Position numbers and translations under genes: made by a program
Notes under the pieces: generated by a model
Database searches by the model: none
Told to the model about the DNA's origin: nothing
Seen by the model: the letters and a program-made list of their open reading frames with translations, nothing else
NCBI RefSeq assembly: GCF_007860125.1
Contig: NZ_SJPW01000004.1
Location: forward strand, 466,372 to 530,371
DNA: 64,000 nucleotides
Reading direction: 5' to 3'
From: Rubripirellula tenax
GTDB lineage: Bacteria; Planctomycetota; Planctomycetia; Pirellulales; Pirellulaceae
In this document: piece by piece, positions 17,544 to 28,514 of the stretch
Layout: the number at the start of each line of letters is the position of its first letter
Numbering within the stretch: position 1 is the first letter of the stretch

Positions 17544-19082
17544 TTAGCTGGACACCGAATCATCGTCGCAACTATTTTTTCTAAACGGATGACCTTGCAC
17601 GATCAGGTCGATCATCGAATCGATGGTGTGGGGATTCGCTTCGGCGGCCACAACATGACCGAGGTCTCGCAACGTTCCCGATGTGACCGGTGAAAGGCTA
17701 ACCAACTTGCATTGGTGCAAAGACTCGCCAAACATGCGATGCAAGTTTGCCGCGCTGGCGCTGCTGGTGACGGTAACCCAATCAACTTCACCGGCATCGA
17801 CGCGAGCGGCAAGCTTTGAATCGACCGAGGTGATGTCTCGATTTTGGTACGCCGCTATTTCGGTAACCACGGCACCCGCCATGGTCAATCGATCGGGCAG
17901 CACATCTCGGCCTCGATCGGCGCGGACGATCAAGACGCGCTTGCCCGACACTTCGCCTGCCAATTCGGTGGCCAATGACTCGGCACGAAAGTCGGTGGGG
18001 ACGATGTCGGCAATCAAGTGATAGTCAGCCAAAGACGATGCCGTTTTTGCGCCTGCGACCGCGATGCGAATCCCGGCTAGCGCCCGCAAGTCGAGGCCAA
18101 GCTGAATCATCCTGTCTAGAAAAAATTGAACGCCGTTGTGGCTACAGAACACCACATAGTCGAAGCCATCCAGTTGCCCGACCACCGAGTCCGTCGCAGT
18201 CCAGTCATCGGGAGCGGCGATTTCAATGGCCGGTTGAACGATCACTTCGGCGCCCCATTCTCTTAGTGAGGCGGCCATCGATTCGGATTGTCCGATGGGC
18301 CGAGTGACCATCACGGTTTGCCCGAACAGCGGACGACGAGACACCCAATCCATCGATTCGGCCAATCGAGTCACCGGTCCAATGATGATGATCACTGGCG
18401 GCCGGAACTTGCTGGCAGGAGTCAATCGATCGGCAACCTCGTCCAGACGACAATGGATCGTCTGCTGGTCTGGCAAACTGCAACGCCGGACCAGAGCGAC
18501 GGGCGTATCGGCCGGTTTGCCGGCGGCGATCAGCGATCCGGACCAGACCTCTGCCGTGGTGACGCCCATGTAGACCACTAGCGTGCCTGGGAAACGGGCC
18601 AAAGCGTCCCAGTCGAGGGCCGACTGAGTCTTTTCGGGCTCCTCGTGGCCGGTGACCAGGGCAACCGCGGAAGCTAGGCCACGGTGGGTGACCGGGATAC
18701 CAGCGAAAGACCCCGCCGCCAAGGCTGCTGTGATTCCAGGGACGATTTCGAACTCGATTCTCGCGTCCCGCAGGGCGTCCACTTCCTCGGCCGTTCGGGC
18801 AAATACGGCCGGATCGCCGCCTTTCAATCGGGCCACGATGCGTCCGGCTCGGGCGTGAGCCAACATTTCATCGATAATCTCGGATTGCTTCCAAATCCGT
18901 GTTTGGCCGTGTTTTCCGACGCTAATGTGCTCTGCACGGGCCGCGTGGGCCAGCAAATCGGGATTGCTAAGGCCGTCGTACAGCACGACATCGCACCGCC
19001 GCAGCAATTCGGCACCGCGCAGCGTCAATAGCCCGGGATCGCCGGGGCCGGCACCGATCAAATAGACTTTTCCTTGGCTCAT
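17544..19082 (-). CDS. Fused uroporphyrinogen-III C-methyltransferase / uroporphyrinogen-III synthase
   Basis: A 512-residue fusion. Residues 1 to about 245 are a SAM-dependent methyltransferase of the CobA/SUMT type: VYLIGAGPGDPGLLTLRG at the start, VARLKGGDPAVFAR, then VVYMGVTTAE. Residues from about 255 on are a HemD-type synthase (VMVTRPIGQSESMAASL, VIVQPAIEIA, and VTVTSSASAANLHRMF). The protein would cyclise hydroxymethylbilane to uroporphyrinogen III and methylate it to precorrin-2, feeding sirohaem or cobalamin. The ATG at 19082 is chosen over a GTG six bases upstream. Its neighbours make molybdenum cofactor, so together they would support sirohaem nitrite reductase and Mo nitrate reductase; this link is inferred. 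Confidence 0.94.
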   Translation of the reverse strand: MSQGKVYLIGAGPGDPGLLTLRGAELLRRCDVVLYDGLSNPDLLAHAARAEHISVGKHGQTRIWKQSEIIDEMLAHARAGRIVARLKGGDPAVFARTAEEVDALRDARIEFEIVPGITAALAAGSFAGIPVTHRGLASAVALVTGHEEPEKTQSALDWDALARFPGTLVVYMGVTTAEVWSGSLIAAGKPADTPVALVRRCSLPDQQTIHCRLDEVADRLTPASKFRPPVIIIIGPVTRLAESMDWVSRRPLFGQTVMVTRPIGQSESMAASLREWGAEVIVQPAIEIAAPDDWTATDSVVGQLDGFDYVVFCSHNGVQFFLDRMIQLGLDLRALAGIRIAVAGAKTASSLADYHLIADIVPTDFRAESLATELAGEVSGKRVLIVRADRGRDVLPDRLTMAGAVVTEIAAYQNRDITSVDSKLAARVDAGEVDWVTVTSSASAANLHRMFGESLHQCKLVSLSPVTSGTLRDLGHVVAAEANPHTIDSMIDLIVQGHPFRKNSCDDDSVSS

Positions 19083-19203
19083 AGACACCTATTCTGCGCT
19101 TTTTTGGGTGACTCTGGACAGGAGGCCAATCGATTGGCATACTACGCAGCCCTAAGAACCACGTTTCACCTTAAACATTGACGCATCGCCGCGTCCCCAA
19201 GAC

Positions 19204-19470
19204 ATGCCAAACACCGCGAGCGCGAAAAAACGACTTCGCCAAAACGAAAAACTCCGCATCAGCAACCGTGCCAAGCGAAGCACCCTGCGTGGCCAACTTC
19301 GTCGCGTCCGTGACGCTGTGAAGGCTGGCGACAGCGATGCTGCTCAAGCCGAGTTGCGAATCGCTCAGAAGAGGATCGACCAAGCCGCTGCGAAGAACCT
19401 GCTGCACCAAAACACAGCCGATCGCACCAAGCGCCGTCTCAACAAAATCGTCAAGGCAATCGCCAAGTAG
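19204..19470 (+). CDS. rpsT: 30S ribosomal protein S20
   Basis: An 88-residue, strongly basic protein of the standard S20 length. It begins MPNTASAKKRLRQNEKLRIS, the conserved opening of S20, and contains AAKNLLHQNTADRTKRRLNK near the C-terminus. It binds 16S rRNA early in small-subunit assembly. The gene stands alone, divergent from cobA-hemD, and is followed 25 bp after the stop by a clear intrinsic terminator. Confidence 0.98.
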   Translation: MPNTASAKKRLRQNEKLRISNRAKRSTLRGQLRRVRDAVKAGDSDAAQAELRIAQKRIDQAAAKNLLHQNTADRTKRRLNKIVKAIAK

Positions 19471-19495
19471 TCGATCGCCAAGAAATCAAAGAACG

Positions 19496-19528
19496 AAGCC
19501 ACCGGCGGATCCCCGCAGTGGCTTTTTT
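19496..19528 (+). terminator. Intrinsic terminator of rpsT
   Basis: The inverted arms aagccac (19496-19502) and gtggctt (19518-19524) with inner GC-rich bases are followed by an uninterrupted run of six T (19523-19528). Confidence 0.85.
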
Positions 19529-19601
19529 CGTGCGCTGACGAGACTCTGGTTCCAGGCATCCCGCTAATGCCCTGCATCCCGCCAATGCCCTGACGCTGCC
19601 G

Positions 19602-21089
19602 TTATTTTTTCGCTCTCAATGTTGCAACATTCTTCTCGGACGGCGGTATCAAGCGATCAAACAACGTCCCGTAAGGCGTATAGCCGTTGTAGGGAACAAC
19701 GTTTTCCTTCCATCGCTTCAGTTCGGCATCGTACCGATCTCGCATCTTTGCCAAAGACGAACTGGCTTTTGGATCGGTGGCGAGGTTGGTCATCTCTAGC
19801 GGGTCACCAACCAGATCGAAAAATTCTTCGGTAGGTTCCATCTTCGCATCGCCGTACCACCAATAGGTGTACTTCGATTGCTTCGTCATGACGCTAAGGC
19901 TGTGCGTGGGAGCTTTGTCAAACGTATTGATGAAAGCAAGCTGATCACGGACATCCACACTCGGATCGTCCAGCAGCGGTCGCAGGCTGACGCCATCCAT
20001 GTTGCCGGGGATCGCCACTCCCGCCAACTCCAAAATCGTCGGCGCGAAGTCGATGTTTCCCGTCAGCGAGGCACTTCGAATTTGCTTACCCGCCGATGGG
20101 CTTCGCGGATCGTAGATCATTAGCGGCACGCGCGACGACTCTTCCATCGGCAACACCTTCGACCCGTATCCATGGGCGCCGCAAATGTAGCCGTTGTCGC
20201 TGGTATAGAAGATGACCGTATTGTCGGCGATGCCTTGCTTGGTCAATTCGTCTCGAATCATTCCAACAGCGACGTCGATGGCGTAGACCTGCTGATAGTA
20301 CTTTGCCATTTCACCGTCATAGTCGGTGTCGTATTTCCACTCGGTGAATCGCGGATACTGACGGCCCTGCTTGCTCTGCATCGAAAGATGCTCGCCCGCC
20401 TCGCGACCGAAATTAGCGGGCTTGGTAAATTTCTTTCCCGCGTAAACATGATCGAACGACGGATCGGGAGTGGCCGGCTTGTGCGGAGCCTTGAAACTGA
20501 TCGAAAGGCAAAGCGGCTTATCTTGCTTCACCGCTTCGCGAATGGCGTCTTGCCCAAACGCGCCGTAGGACAACGTGGAATGCGGGTATTGCTTGGCGTA
20601 TTTGGACATCGACTTGTTTCGCTTGGTTGCGTAATCAGTCTGGCCCGGACCTCCGCCCCACAAGTCAAAGTCGTCCGCGCACAGCCCGCGGCCTTCGACG
20701 ACGATCCCAAACTTCCCCGCAAAGGCGGTCATGTATCCGGCCTTTCGCAACAGCACCGGGTACGAGTTTTGCCACACCTCGGGCTTCATGTTGCCGTGGC
20801 TGAAATTCGTCCCCGTCTTGTACTCGTACATCCCGGTGAACACGTTCGCACGACTGGCCATGCAGATCGCCGTCGTGTTGTAGTGCCGATCAAAGACGAC
20901 TCCATCACGGGCCAACTGATCCATGTTGGGCGTCTGGACCTCGTCGTTTCCATAGCATCCGACCGAGCTGATATTCTGGTCATCGGCAAACAAGAAGATG
21001 ATGTTCGGCTGCTCGGCGATGGCGGTTGTACGAACCAGAAAAGCCAGAGCAAAGGCAACAACGACTATCGGTTTGGTGAATGGCATCAT
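19602..21089 (-). CDS. Secreted sulfatase with CMASR active-site motif
   Basis: A 495-residue type I sulfatase with signal peptide (hydrophobic [13 protein letters not shown], cleavage before EQPNI). Metal ligands are visible in [13 protein letters not shown], and the second site in [14 protein letters not shown]. The formylglycine position lies in [12 protein letters not shown] (Cys about residue 76), giving C-x-A-S-R rather than C-x-P-S-R. Alanine at that place is known in some sulfatases and is accepted by the anaerobic maturase type. The body is close to iduronate-2-sulfatase/heparan-like sulfatases of planctomycetes ([11 protein letters not shown]). It is the last gene of the minus-strand polysaccharide locus, 58 bp after the DUF4038-type glycosidase. 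The sulfated sugar it acts on is unknown. Confidence 0.93.
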   Translation of the reverse strand: MMPFTKPIVVVAFALAFLVRTTAIAEQPNIIFLFADDQNISSVGCYGNDEVQTPNMDQLARDGVVFDRHYNTTAICMASRANVFTGMYEYKTGTNFSHGNMKPEVWQNSYPVLLRKAGYMTAFAGKFGIVVEGRGLCADDFDLWGGGPGQTDYATKRNKSMSKYAKQYPHSTLSYGAFGQDAIREAVKQDKPLCLSISFKAPHKPATPDPSFDHVYAGKKFTKPANFGREAGEHLSMQSKQGRQYPRFTEWKYDTDYDGEMAKYYQQVYAIDVAVGMIRDELTKQGIADNTVIFYTSDNGYICGAHGYGSKVLPMEESSRVPLMIYDPRSPSAGKQIRSASLTGNIDFAPTILELAGVAIPGNMDGVSLRPLLDDPSVDVRDQLAFINTFDKAPTHSLSVMTKQSKYTYWWYGDAKMEPTEEFFDLVGDPLEMTNLATDPKASSSLAKMRDRYDAELKRWKENVVPYNGYTPYGTLFDRLIPPSEKNVATLRAKK

Positions 21090-21147
21090 GACGATTCAGA
21101 ATGGGGGACCTTCGAACGAAAAAACGCGTTCTGCTATCTCCGATAGT

Positions 21148-22797
21148 TTACTCGACCTGCACGGTGGGCTGAAATTTTAAGACGAGAATCCTAAATCCTT
21201 CACCGATCGGTACTTCGAACGCCGGCCATTGAACAATCTCTTTGTCGACGGGATTGTCGTAGGTTCCGTCGAACGGATTGAACCACGTTCCTCTCATGGT
21301 ACGGCCCATTAGTTCTTTAGGAAGCTTGATCCCGATGAAATCGCATTCCTTAGGAACATAGTAGACATAGAGCTGATCACCATTGTGTAAACAGAATCCG
21401 GCATTGCTCATTTTGTCGCCGGCTTTTAAGCGACCGACATCGTACTTGTCGACAAAGGCACGCATGTGGCGATAGTAATCCAGTCTTGGCCGATCCTCGG
21501 GCGCAAGCGATTCGATGTCGGCGATGATCGCGTTCCATGCCGCTCCCTGCCAATAATGCGTCGGGTAGGTTCCGGCAAACACGCACTGCCACGCTCGTTC
21601 CAAACAAACCTCGGGGGAAGTGTAGTTACCTGTGAAAACCACGTACGGCCCTTTCTCGTACCCGCCATGCTCGATGTTAAGAATCGGCTTTCCCGGGATC
21701 CTTTCACAAACGTTTCGCATGACGCTGTACAGTTCCGAACTCCACAACTGAACCGAGACGAAGTCGACGTTCTCTTGAAATCGATTGCAGTAGCTGTAGT
21801 CGTGAACCGTGATCAGACGTTTGAATGCGTCGCCCTGCCTAAGCCGCTCGATTCGCTGGTGGATATAGTTCACATCAGTGTGACCATATCCAAGTGCCTC
21901 TTTCGAGACATCCCAAACGATGTTGGGATACGCTTGGTACCGTCGCACGACGTAGTCAAAGTAACGATTGTCCGCGTCGGAGTTCGCCGCCGGCCAATTC
22001 ACCTCTTTGTTCCAAACGTAGATCATCAGGTGGGCGACGATTCCCTTTTGATCCAGATACTCGATGACGCGATCCAGGCGTTTGAAATAGTCGACATTGA
22101 TCTGTGAATGGTCAGGCGAATTGTTGTTGCCGCCAAACGGGAAAACCTTCGGGTGGCCGTACTCATGCTCGGGTCGCAGTCGCTCGTCCTTTTTCCAATT
22201 CACGTCGTACGCGAACACATTCATCACGATTTGATTGAACCCGTCCTTGGCAAGCGAATCGACGAACGAGCGTGTGTTGGGGATGTCGGTTGCATTTTCC
22301 GCATCCAAAGCAAACAGCCAATCACACTCGAATGCGATCGGGTAGTAGCTTGTGCCGTTTTCATACCGAAATTGACGGGCTGCGTTCGGATCAATGACGA
22401 CTCCACCATTGCGGCCTTGCTGAGCCGCAGCGACATCGATGCCTCCGGTTTTTCCGTCCAATTCGCCAACGTCGGAATGGGTCACGTAACTCCATCTGCC
22501 AGCGAACGATGATGTGAATCGAATCACATAGTCCTTGTTCCCGTCAAAGAAACCAGGCACTTCCAATCGGTCACCCGAATCGTTCGTGAATGTCGCCGAA
22601 AACTTGACGTCGACAGGTTGGCTGGCAACCGTTTCGACTTGGAAGCCGATGTCGATGACTTCCCACTGATGAGCCGATGCGACTTCACCTGTGCGATGCT
22701 GGACCGTTTCCACCGCACTCGCCACGCTGTTGATGAAAGTAAGTGCAAACGGAACAACGACGAAAGCTAAGAGCGATCGAAAATGGTGAAGTCTCAT
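21148..22797 (-). CDS. Secreted DUF5060/DUF4038-type glycoside hydrolase
   Basis: A 549-residue exported protein. After a signal peptide (MRLHHFRSLLAFVVVPFALT) comes an immunoglobulin-like DUF5060 domain (WEVIDIGFQVETVASQPVDV, then VPGFFDGNKDYVIRFTSSFA). Next is a TIM-barrel of the DUF4038/apiosidase-like class with candidate catalytic carboxylates in WDVSKEALGYG (about residue 305) and ILNIEHGGYEKG (about 385), and a C-terminal beta-domain of the putative collagen-binding type. Such proteins act on complex plant or algal polysaccharides. The ATG at 22797 gives the signal peptide, so the 45 upstream codons are not used. It sits between two sulfatases, consistent with removal of sugars from a sulfated glycan. 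Confidence 0.8.
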   Translation of the reverse strand: MRLHHFRSLLAFVVVPFALTFINSVASAVETVQHRTGEVASAHQWEVIDIGFQVETVASQPVDVKFSATFTNDSGDRLEVPGFFDGNKDYVIRFTSSFAGRWSYVTHSDVGELDGKTGGIDVAAAQQGRNGGVVIDPNAARQFRYENGTSYYPIAFECDWLFALDAENATDIPNTRSFVDSLAKDGFNQIVMNVFAYDVNWKKDERLRPEHEYGHPKVFPFGGNNNSPDHSQINVDYFKRLDRVIEYLDQKGIVAHLMIYVWNKEVNWPAANSDADNRYFDYVVRRYQAYPNIVWDVSKEALGYGHTDVNYIHQRIERLRQGDAFKRLITVHDYSYCNRFQENVDFVSVQLWSSELYSVMRNVCERIPGKPILNIEHGGYEKGPYVVFTGNYTSPEVCLERAWQCVFAGTYPTHYWQGAAWNAIIADIESLAPEDRPRLDYYRHMRAFVDKYDVGRLKAGDKMSNAGFCLHNGDQLYVYYVPKECDFIGIKLPKELMGRTMRGTWFNPFDGTYDNPVDKEIVQWPAFEVPIGEGFRILVLKFQPTVQVE

Positions 22798-22849
22798 AGT
22801 GCTTATGTTCTTCGGATGGATTGCGTGGATCGGTAACGATCGAAAAATA

Positions 22850-24292
22850 CTATTTGAACGTGGGGACCGGGGTCGGCGAGTACCCTTCGGCGGTCGCCTG
22901 CCCTGGAATCGAGTCGATGAAAAATTGATCACGATGTTGGTGGTATTGATGGTAGTTGCCGATTCGACTGGCTACATTCGCTTTGTCCCAAGATAGCCAA
23001 TGGTTGCGAAGTTGATCCGCCAACGCTCGTTCCTCGGTGACACGATTGTTCTTTTCAGATGCGTCGGCTGGCAAATGAAACAGCTCCGATTTGCCACCCG
23101 CCTTGTCGGCGACATGTTTGGTTCGCTTCCTATCCAAAATCGACCAACGAACCCCACCTTCTCGCCAGTACAAAAACTCATGTGCGAAGTTATCGCTTGA
23201 CTGATCGAGCAACGGGATCAAGTTGGCCCCTTCCATCAAACTGGCCGGTTGAGATTCATTGCCAGCCACCGCTACCGCCGTTGCGGCGATATCCAATGAG
23301 ATAACAGGCTTATGATAGACAGTGCCTGGCTTGATCTTTGCCGGCCACGAAGCAATGAACGGAACGTGGACACCGCCATCGTAGAGGTTCCCCTTTCCAC
23401 CGCGGAACGGCGCATTCGAAGATCCATTCCATTTTCCCGGTTCCGATTGGGTCGGTTGCGGACCACCGTTGTCACTTAAAAAGAAGACCAGGGTGTTTTC
23501 GCGTAAGCTATTTTTCTCCAGTGCGGTGAGAACCTGTCCGATCCCCGCGTCCATCACATCGACCATCGCGGCATATCGTCGGCGCTTTCCATCTTGGATG
23601 CTCGAATATTTAGCAATCGCCTCGGCCGGTGCTTGCAACGGTGCGTGCGGCGCGTTGAAGGCGAGGTAAAGAAAGAAGGGTGCGTCCTTACTTGAACTGA
23701 CAAAATCGGCGGCATCGATGCTGAGCGCCGTCGTCAAATACCCTTCGAACTCTGCCGGCTTTCCGTTTCGTTCCAGCGCCTGCGTGTAACCTTCCTTCAC
23801 GGGATCACGAAGGTCGATTTTAAAATAGTCATGGCCTCCACCGAGGAATCCGTAAAAATAGTCAAAGCCTCGCTTGTTGGGATGAAAGGGAGCGGCCGCA
23901 CCGAGGTGCCACTTGCCAATCACGCCTGTTCGATATCCGGCCTTCTGCAGACGCTTGGGGAAAAGCGTCACGCTTGGATCAATCCCCAAGTAAGGATTGC
24001 TGGGGTCGTACGCCGGATTGGTCTCGAAACCGAAACGCTGCTGATATCGACCGGATAGCAATCCCGCGCGACTGGGACCACAGTACGGGTGCGTCACGTA
24101 GCCGCTGGTGAAAGTCACTCCGGAAGCAGCCAACGCATCCAGATTGGGCGTCTGAATGTCGGTGGCGCCAGTAAACCCGGCGTCCGCGTATCCCATGTCG
24201 TCTGCCATGATCAGAACGATGTTCGGCAGTTCGTCGGCAAGACAATTTCCGATGCTGAGCAGCAAAATCAATGATGCGAAGAAAGACTTCAT
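22850..24292 (-). CDS. Secreted sulfatase (CGPSR motif)
   Basis: A 480-residue arylsulfatase-type protein. It has a signal peptide ([19 protein letters not shown]), metal-binding [16 protein letters not shown], and a canonical formylglycine site [15 protein letters not shown] with Cys at residue 71. The later metal site [10 protein letters not shown] and the lysine of GKWHLGA are also present. The ATG at 24292 is chosen because it starts the signal peptide; a longer frame adds an unrelated 16 residues. It lies 62 bp after the GH86-like gene and 52 bp before the DUF4038-type gene on the same strand. It needs conversion of Cys71 to formylglycine, and no maturase gene is in the window. Confidence 0.95.
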   Translation of the reverse strand: MKSFFASLILLLSIGNCLADELPNIVLIMADDMGYADAGFTGATDIQTPNLDALAASGVTFTSGYVTHPYCGPSRAGLLSGRYQQRFGFETNPAYDPSNPYLGIDPSVTLFPKRLQKAGYRTGVIGKWHLGAAAPFHPNKRGFDYFYGFLGGGHDYFKIDLRDPVKEGYTQALERNGKPAEFEGYLTTALSIDAADFVSSSKDAPFFLYLAFNAPHAPLQAPAEAIAKYSSIQDGKRRRYAAMVDVMDAGIGQVLTALEKNSLRENTLVFFLSDNGGPQPTQSEPGKWNGSSNAPFRGGKGNLYDGGVHVPFIASWPAKIKPGTVYHKPVISLDIAATAVAVAGNESQPASLMEGANLIPLLDQSSDNFAHEFLYWREGGVRWSILDRKRTKHVADKAGGKSELFHLPADASEKNNRVTEERALADQLRNHWLSWDKANVASRIGNYHQYHQHRDQFFIDSIPGQATAEGYSPTPVPTFK

Positions 24293-24354
24293 TGGCGAGA
24301 TATCCTTTGTTGTGCTGGGCGAAAAAGCTGCAGAAGGCAAACGGGCAGTCCGCC

Positions 24355-26763
24355 CTACGGCAGCTTCCGATGGGTAACGATCTGAACAGACGTGATGGTC
24401 GCACCGTCTTGCGCCGTGATCATGATCTGGTTGGTACTACGCAGAGTCGATGGTGATAGCGGTGCATCCAACGGAGCGAAGAACTCACTGAATTCGCCGG
24501 CGTCACCCAAGTCCACGGTGATGGGCGTTTCATTGACCTTCACATCAAGCGGCTCGGTGACGCCTCCACCGCGATGGATGCCAACAATCAGCTTGGCGAA
24601 ACGGATTGATTTCGGATCGTCGATCCTGACTTGAAACGATGAAGGTCCGCTTGCCGTCGCAACGGCGGTTTCGGAAGCGTAAATCCGATCCAACTGCAAC
24701 GTGCCAGACGTCTCGATCGGCTTTGGCAATCCAATTCGAATGACAGTCGTTTCATTCACGTCAACTGGAACGGCCGCCACGTCGACGGAATGTTCTGGCG
24801 CGAAAACCACCTCGCCGCCCGAGTAGTTCAAGCGAGTCTGCATCACACCGGTCGCACTGACTTTGGCCGCTAAATCGGACAAGTCGATCGCAATCTGACG
24901 ACCACCCATGTTGGTCACTGCAAGCGAAATGCGGCTTCCATCATGCACGGCAACAACATCCAACCAATCCCGATCAAAGGCAACCGGTAACCGGCGGCCA
25001 TCAAAGTCTTTCCAAAGATCGAAGTAATGGGCGATCGTCGTCGGCTCAAAGTCTTCGAACGATCGATGCCGCTCTCGATCCTCTTTCGGCGCAAAAGCGG
25101 CGTCACCGCTGTTGGGATTCCAAGCCATGTGCAAGAAGATAAAAGGCACGAACATCTCGATCTGGTCTGGCCGTTGCATCGACTTGGTCAAGTAAGCGTT
25201 CCACGCATAAAGCCGTAACCAATTGTCCGACGGTTGGCGTCCGTTTTGCAGCGATCCAGTTTCCGTTATCAAAATCGGCAACACGTTGTCGACGCGGTGC
25301 ATCTCGGCACGCAGCATGTCCAAGATCGCCTCGTACCGACCGAGCAAGTAGTTGGAGTACCCGAGCCCACGCCGCTCGTGAGCCCCCAACATCAATGCGT
25401 TTTCGTAAAAGCGGTGCGAAAAGAAGTCGAGCTTTCCGCGAGTCTCTTTGATGAATCGAGCCTGATTCTGGTACAGCCCGAAGTCGCCTGCTTGAAGCTG
25501 CATGTAGGCCGATGAGGGTCCACCGACTTTGACTTCGGGGGCAACCGAATGAACGGCGTCGGCAACGCGATTGTGGAAATCGGCCAAGAGGCCCCAGCCA
25601 TCAATGCCTTGCTTTTCCTGCCAATGGTGTGCCCACTCGGACTGGACACTGCTTTCGTTCTTCACTTCCCACCAAGCCGCCGTCGATCCGCCGTCCTTGA
25701 TCTGATCGACAACGTACGCGGCCGCAAGTTCCGCAGCATCATCAAAACGCTCGACTCGCGGCGTCCCACGACCCACCAAGGGAACCGACATGAACTCGGG
25801 CCAATCATTGAAACACATCGCGTAGGGTTCATGCTGCCACGCTGGAATCGTTTTGCGTTGACGCTCGCCCGCGTCATATCGATCAAAGAAGGTCAGGTCA
25901 GCGGCACCCGGCTTGTCCTTTTGTTCTTGAAGCGTTTCGGCATCCTTCTTCCAACCGCGTGTGAGGGCGGGATTGAATTTGAACGCACCTCGACCCGGCA
26001 AAAAATTGTGATCCGATGCCCATTGCTCGAACGACTGGTCAACCACCCCCGGCGTCTCATGCATCCGAAACCATCGATCTCGCTGCAATTCGGATGTTCC
26101 GCCAATCGACAGTTCATGATCTGTGTCAACGTTGACCACGACTCGCTCGCGAGGAAACTCGGAACCCAGGTCGCGAAATGGAATGGTATCAAAATCTGGT
26201 GAAATAGCGTTCTGAGCGAAAAAGACGAGGTCATCAATTCGACAAACCGAGTCCTTGTCTTTCATCAAAAACCGGATTTTCATTCGCTGGGGTGGTTCAT
26301 CGCTGTTCGGAATCGAAGGCATCTGCACACGATAAAAGTCTTTCACCTGCACACTACGCGGAGGTGCGACGTCGGGTGAAAACGGAAAGACGTGAACTTC
26401 TTTGATTCGATCTAAGTCTGCACCATGAAATCCGAAGTGGCGAAACAGTCCAGCAACTCGCTCGGTTCCCTCGGGAAGCTCAATCTCGTCGCGATCATGG
26501 ATTTGCTGGGTTTGCTCCAAGATCGTCAATTCCTTGAGACCACGGCCTCGACCGTTTCCTTGGTAGACCGTTTTTCGACTTTCGGCAAACGTGTCAAAGA
26601 GATAGTCATGGATGGCCTTTTGCTTTTCACCTTCTGCGCTGATGGTCACAGCATCCGTCGAATGCTGGGCGATCGACCGCGAGGCGGAAATAGGCAAAAA
26701 AACTCCGCAGAGCATTGCGACTGCTATTCGGATTTGTCGTACATTCATCGCCAGAGTCTTCAT
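24355..26763 (-). CDS. Secreted GH86-like glycanase (agarase/porphyranase type)
   Basis: An 802-residue exported protein with an N-terminal signal ([18 protein letters not shown]). A beta-rich N-terminal part is followed by a (beta/alpha)8 barrel with likely acid/base glutamate in [17 protein letters not shown] (about residue 370) and nucleophile in [13 protein letters not shown] (about residue 490), then [16 protein letters not shown]. Two C-terminal beta-sandwich modules follow. The barrel pattern resembles GH86 beta-agarases and porphyranases, which cut sulfated red-algal galactans. Family assignment is by eye and other clan GH-A families are possible. Its ATG overlaps the stop of the upstream sulfatase as ATGA, so the two are co-translated. 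Confidence 0.6.
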   Translation of the reverse strand: MKTLAMNVRQIRIAVAMLCGVFLPISASRSIAQHSTDAVTISAEGEKQKAIHDYLFDTFAESRKTVYQGNGRGRGLKELTILEQTQQIHDRDEIELPEGTERVAGLFRHFGFHGADLDRIKEVHVFPFSPDVAPPRSVQVKDFYRVQMPSIPNSDEPPQRMKIRFLMKDKDSVCRIDDLVFFAQNAISPDFDTIPFRDLGSEFPRERVVVNVDTDHELSIGGTSELQRDRWFRMHETPGVVDQSFEQWASDHNFLPGRGAFKFNPALTRGWKKDAETLQEQKDKPGAADLTFFDRYDAGERQRKTIPAWQHEPYAMCFNDWPEFMSVPLVGRGTPRVERFDDAAELAAAYVVDQIKDGGSTAAWWEVKNESSVQSEWAHHWQEKQGIDGWGLLADFHNRVADAVHSVAPEVKVGGPSSAYMQLQAGDFGLYQNQARFIKETRGKLDFFSHRFYENALMLGAHERRGLGYSNYLLGRYEAILDMLRAEMHRVDNVLPILITETGSLQNGRQPSDNWLRLYAWNAYLTKSMQRPDQIEMFVPFIFLHMAWNPNSGDAAFAPKEDRERHRSFEDFEPTTIAHYFDLWKDFDGRRLPVAFDRDWLDVVAVHDGSRISLAVTNMGGRQIAIDLSDLAAKVSATGVMQTRLNYSGGEVVFAPEHSVDVAAVPVDVNETTVIRIGLPKPIETSGTLQLDRIYASETAVATASGPSSFQVRIDDPKSIRFAKLIVGIHRGGGVTEPLDVKVNETPITVDLGDAGEFSEFFAPLDAPLSPSTLRSTNQIMITAQDGATITSVQIVTHRKLP

Positions 26764-28505
26764 CGGGGTTGGTCTAACTTTTCCATCAATTGGATATCAG
26801 CAAAGTAGGCGCCACGTCGTGTGCTGGTTCTATCGTCCGACAACCAACTCTGTAGCAACGCATTGCCAGCGGGCAATTCAACATCAAACAATACGGAAGT
26901 GTCATCAGAATTGATCGACTGCGCCGCGTCGATGTCACCGATGCGAATCCTCGCGTTTGTTGCACCCATCGGGGCGGGCGCGTCCGTGGGGAATCGTGAC
27001 AAACGTACTTGGTAGCGGCCGGCTCGGACGACATTCACGGCCCAGAATCCGTTGATCTCAAGTAAATCGTCGCCGAGTTGCTCCTGTTTCCATATCACGT
27101 TTCCATCGGTCGGGTGCCAATCGCGAACCGTCAATCGTGTCGGGTTTTCTTCAGCCACCCCGATCTGAAATCGTTCGTAATCAACATCGTCTGCAAACAC
27201 ATCGGCGAAGTATTCTTCATATTTAGATCGCATATCGGCGACCACGTTGGGATGCTGTGCAGAAAGGTCTGTCGATTGCCCTGGGTCGTTGTCGATATCG
27301 TAGATCTCGCCGTCAACCATTCGCCACTTCTCGGAAAGCATCGCATAGTGAGGATACTGGCCACGTCCTTTCACGGATGCTTCAAGTGCCGGCCGATCAC
27401 TTTGTCGTTCGACAAACATCGTGCGATCTGGCCAATCATCCACAGTGCCCTCCAACAAGGGTGCGAGACTCTGGCCATCGAAGCGTTTCAGGTTCACGGC
27501 ATCCAAATTGCACCAATCGATCAGCGTCGGTAGCCAATCACGACACGAGGTCAACGCGTGGATCTTGCGTCCCGCTTGCAGTCTCGCCGGCCAACGCACA
27601 AAGCAGGCGACGCGATGCCCTCCTTCGTAAACTGACCCCTTCTTTCCTCGCATTCCCGCGTTGTGTCCGTCATCCGGAAACCGACCATTGGCCCCTTCCG
27701 CAGTGCCGTTGTCGCCCATGAAGATCACGATCGTTTCGTCGGCGACCTTTCGTGACTCAAGAAGGTCCAACAGGCGGCCAAGGTTTTCATCAAAGTTGAT
27801 GATCTGGCCGAAGAACTTTGAACGGTTTTCAGAATGGCCTTCTGCCCTGAAAGGAACCGAGTATTTTTCAGCGACCGTGTGCGGGCCGTGCATCGCGTTG
27901 AGCGGCAAGTACACAAAGAAAGGCTGCTCGGATGGCTCGGAGATCATCCTCTCGCACTCTGCGAAAAAGACATCTGTGCAGTATCCGAGGATCTTTTCCG
28001 GTTTTCCATTTCGGTAGTACGTGTCATCGAAATAGTCGTTGCCGATCGGGTTACCGATTTCATCAATCCCGCCGGCAAGATGCCGAACAACATTTTGAAA
28101 GCCGCGAAACCGTGGCGCGTAGGGCCACGTATCACCGAGGTGCCATTTGCCGAACATGCCCGTTCGATAACCGACTCCGGCAAACAAATCGGCCATGGTC
28201 GCTTCATCGGCGCTCAACAATTGCCGACCCTCGGTCACCGCCCATGCACCCACACGCGAAGAATACCGCCCCGTCATCAACGCTGCACGAGTCGGTGTGC
28301 AAACGGGATCGACGTGATAGTCTTCAAGCTGAGCACCTTCGGCGGCGAGGCGGTCCAAACTAGGCGTTTTCAACCATGGGTTTCCATGACACGACATGTC
28401 ACCGTACCCCTGATCATCGGTAACAATCAGGATCACGTTGGGACGATCAGCCCCTGCGGCGAAGCCACAGAACAGCAGCCCAAAGACTGAAGTCAAACGT
28501 TGCAT
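26760..28505 (-). CDS. Secreted sulfatase (CTPTR motif) with C-terminal extension
   Basis: A 581-residue sulfatase. Short signal peptide (MQRLTSVFGLLFCGFAAGA), metal site VILIVTDDQGYGDMSCHG, canonical formylglycine motif VCTPTRAALMTGRYSSR with Cys at residue 69, GKWHLGDTWPYAPRFRGF, and FMGDNGTAEG. The catalytic part ends near residue 440. A further ~120 residues (for example FQIGVAEENPTRLTVRDWHP) form an extra beta-rich domain common in planctomycete family S1 sulfatases. The stop overlaps the start of the GH86-like gene by 4 bases, and the next sulfatase upstream ends 9 bp before. Tight packing suggests one transcript. Confidence 0.95.
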   Translation of the reverse strand: MQRLTSVFGLLFCGFAAGADRPNVILIVTDDQGYGDMSCHGNPWLKTPSLDRLAAEGAQLEDYHVDPVCTPTRAALMTGRYSSRVGAWAVTEGRQLLSADEATMADLFAGVGYRTGMFGKWHLGDTWPYAPRFRGFQNVVRHLAGGIDEIGNPIGNDYFDDTYYRNGKPEKILGYCTDVFFAECERMISEPSEQPFFVYLPLNAMHGPHTVAEKYSVPFRAEGHSENRSKFFGQIINFDENLGRLLDLLESRKVADETIVIFMGDNGTAEGANGRFPDDGHNAGMRGKKGSVYEGGHRVACFVRWPARLQAGRKIHALTSCRDWLPTLIDWCNLDAVNLKRFDGQSLAPLLEGTVDDWPDRTMFVERQSDRPALEASVKGRGQYPHYAMLSEKWRMVDGEIYDIDNDPGQSTDLSAQHPNVVADMRSKYEEYFADVFADDVDYERFQIGVAEENPTRLTVRDWHPTDGNVIWKQEQLGDDLLEINGFWAVNVVRAGRYQVRLSRFPTDAPAPMGATNARIRIGDIDAAQSINSDDTSVLFDVELPAGNALLQSWLSDDRTSTRRGAYFADIQLMEKLDQPR

Positions 28506-28514
28506 GAAACCTTC

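Noticed and set aside
20172-21146. 324-codon plus-strand ORF
   Set aside because: Antisense shadow of the CMASR sulfatase; no signal peptide or domain.
25549-26202. 217-codon plus-strand ORF
   Set aside because: Antisense to the GH86-like gene; no recognisable features.
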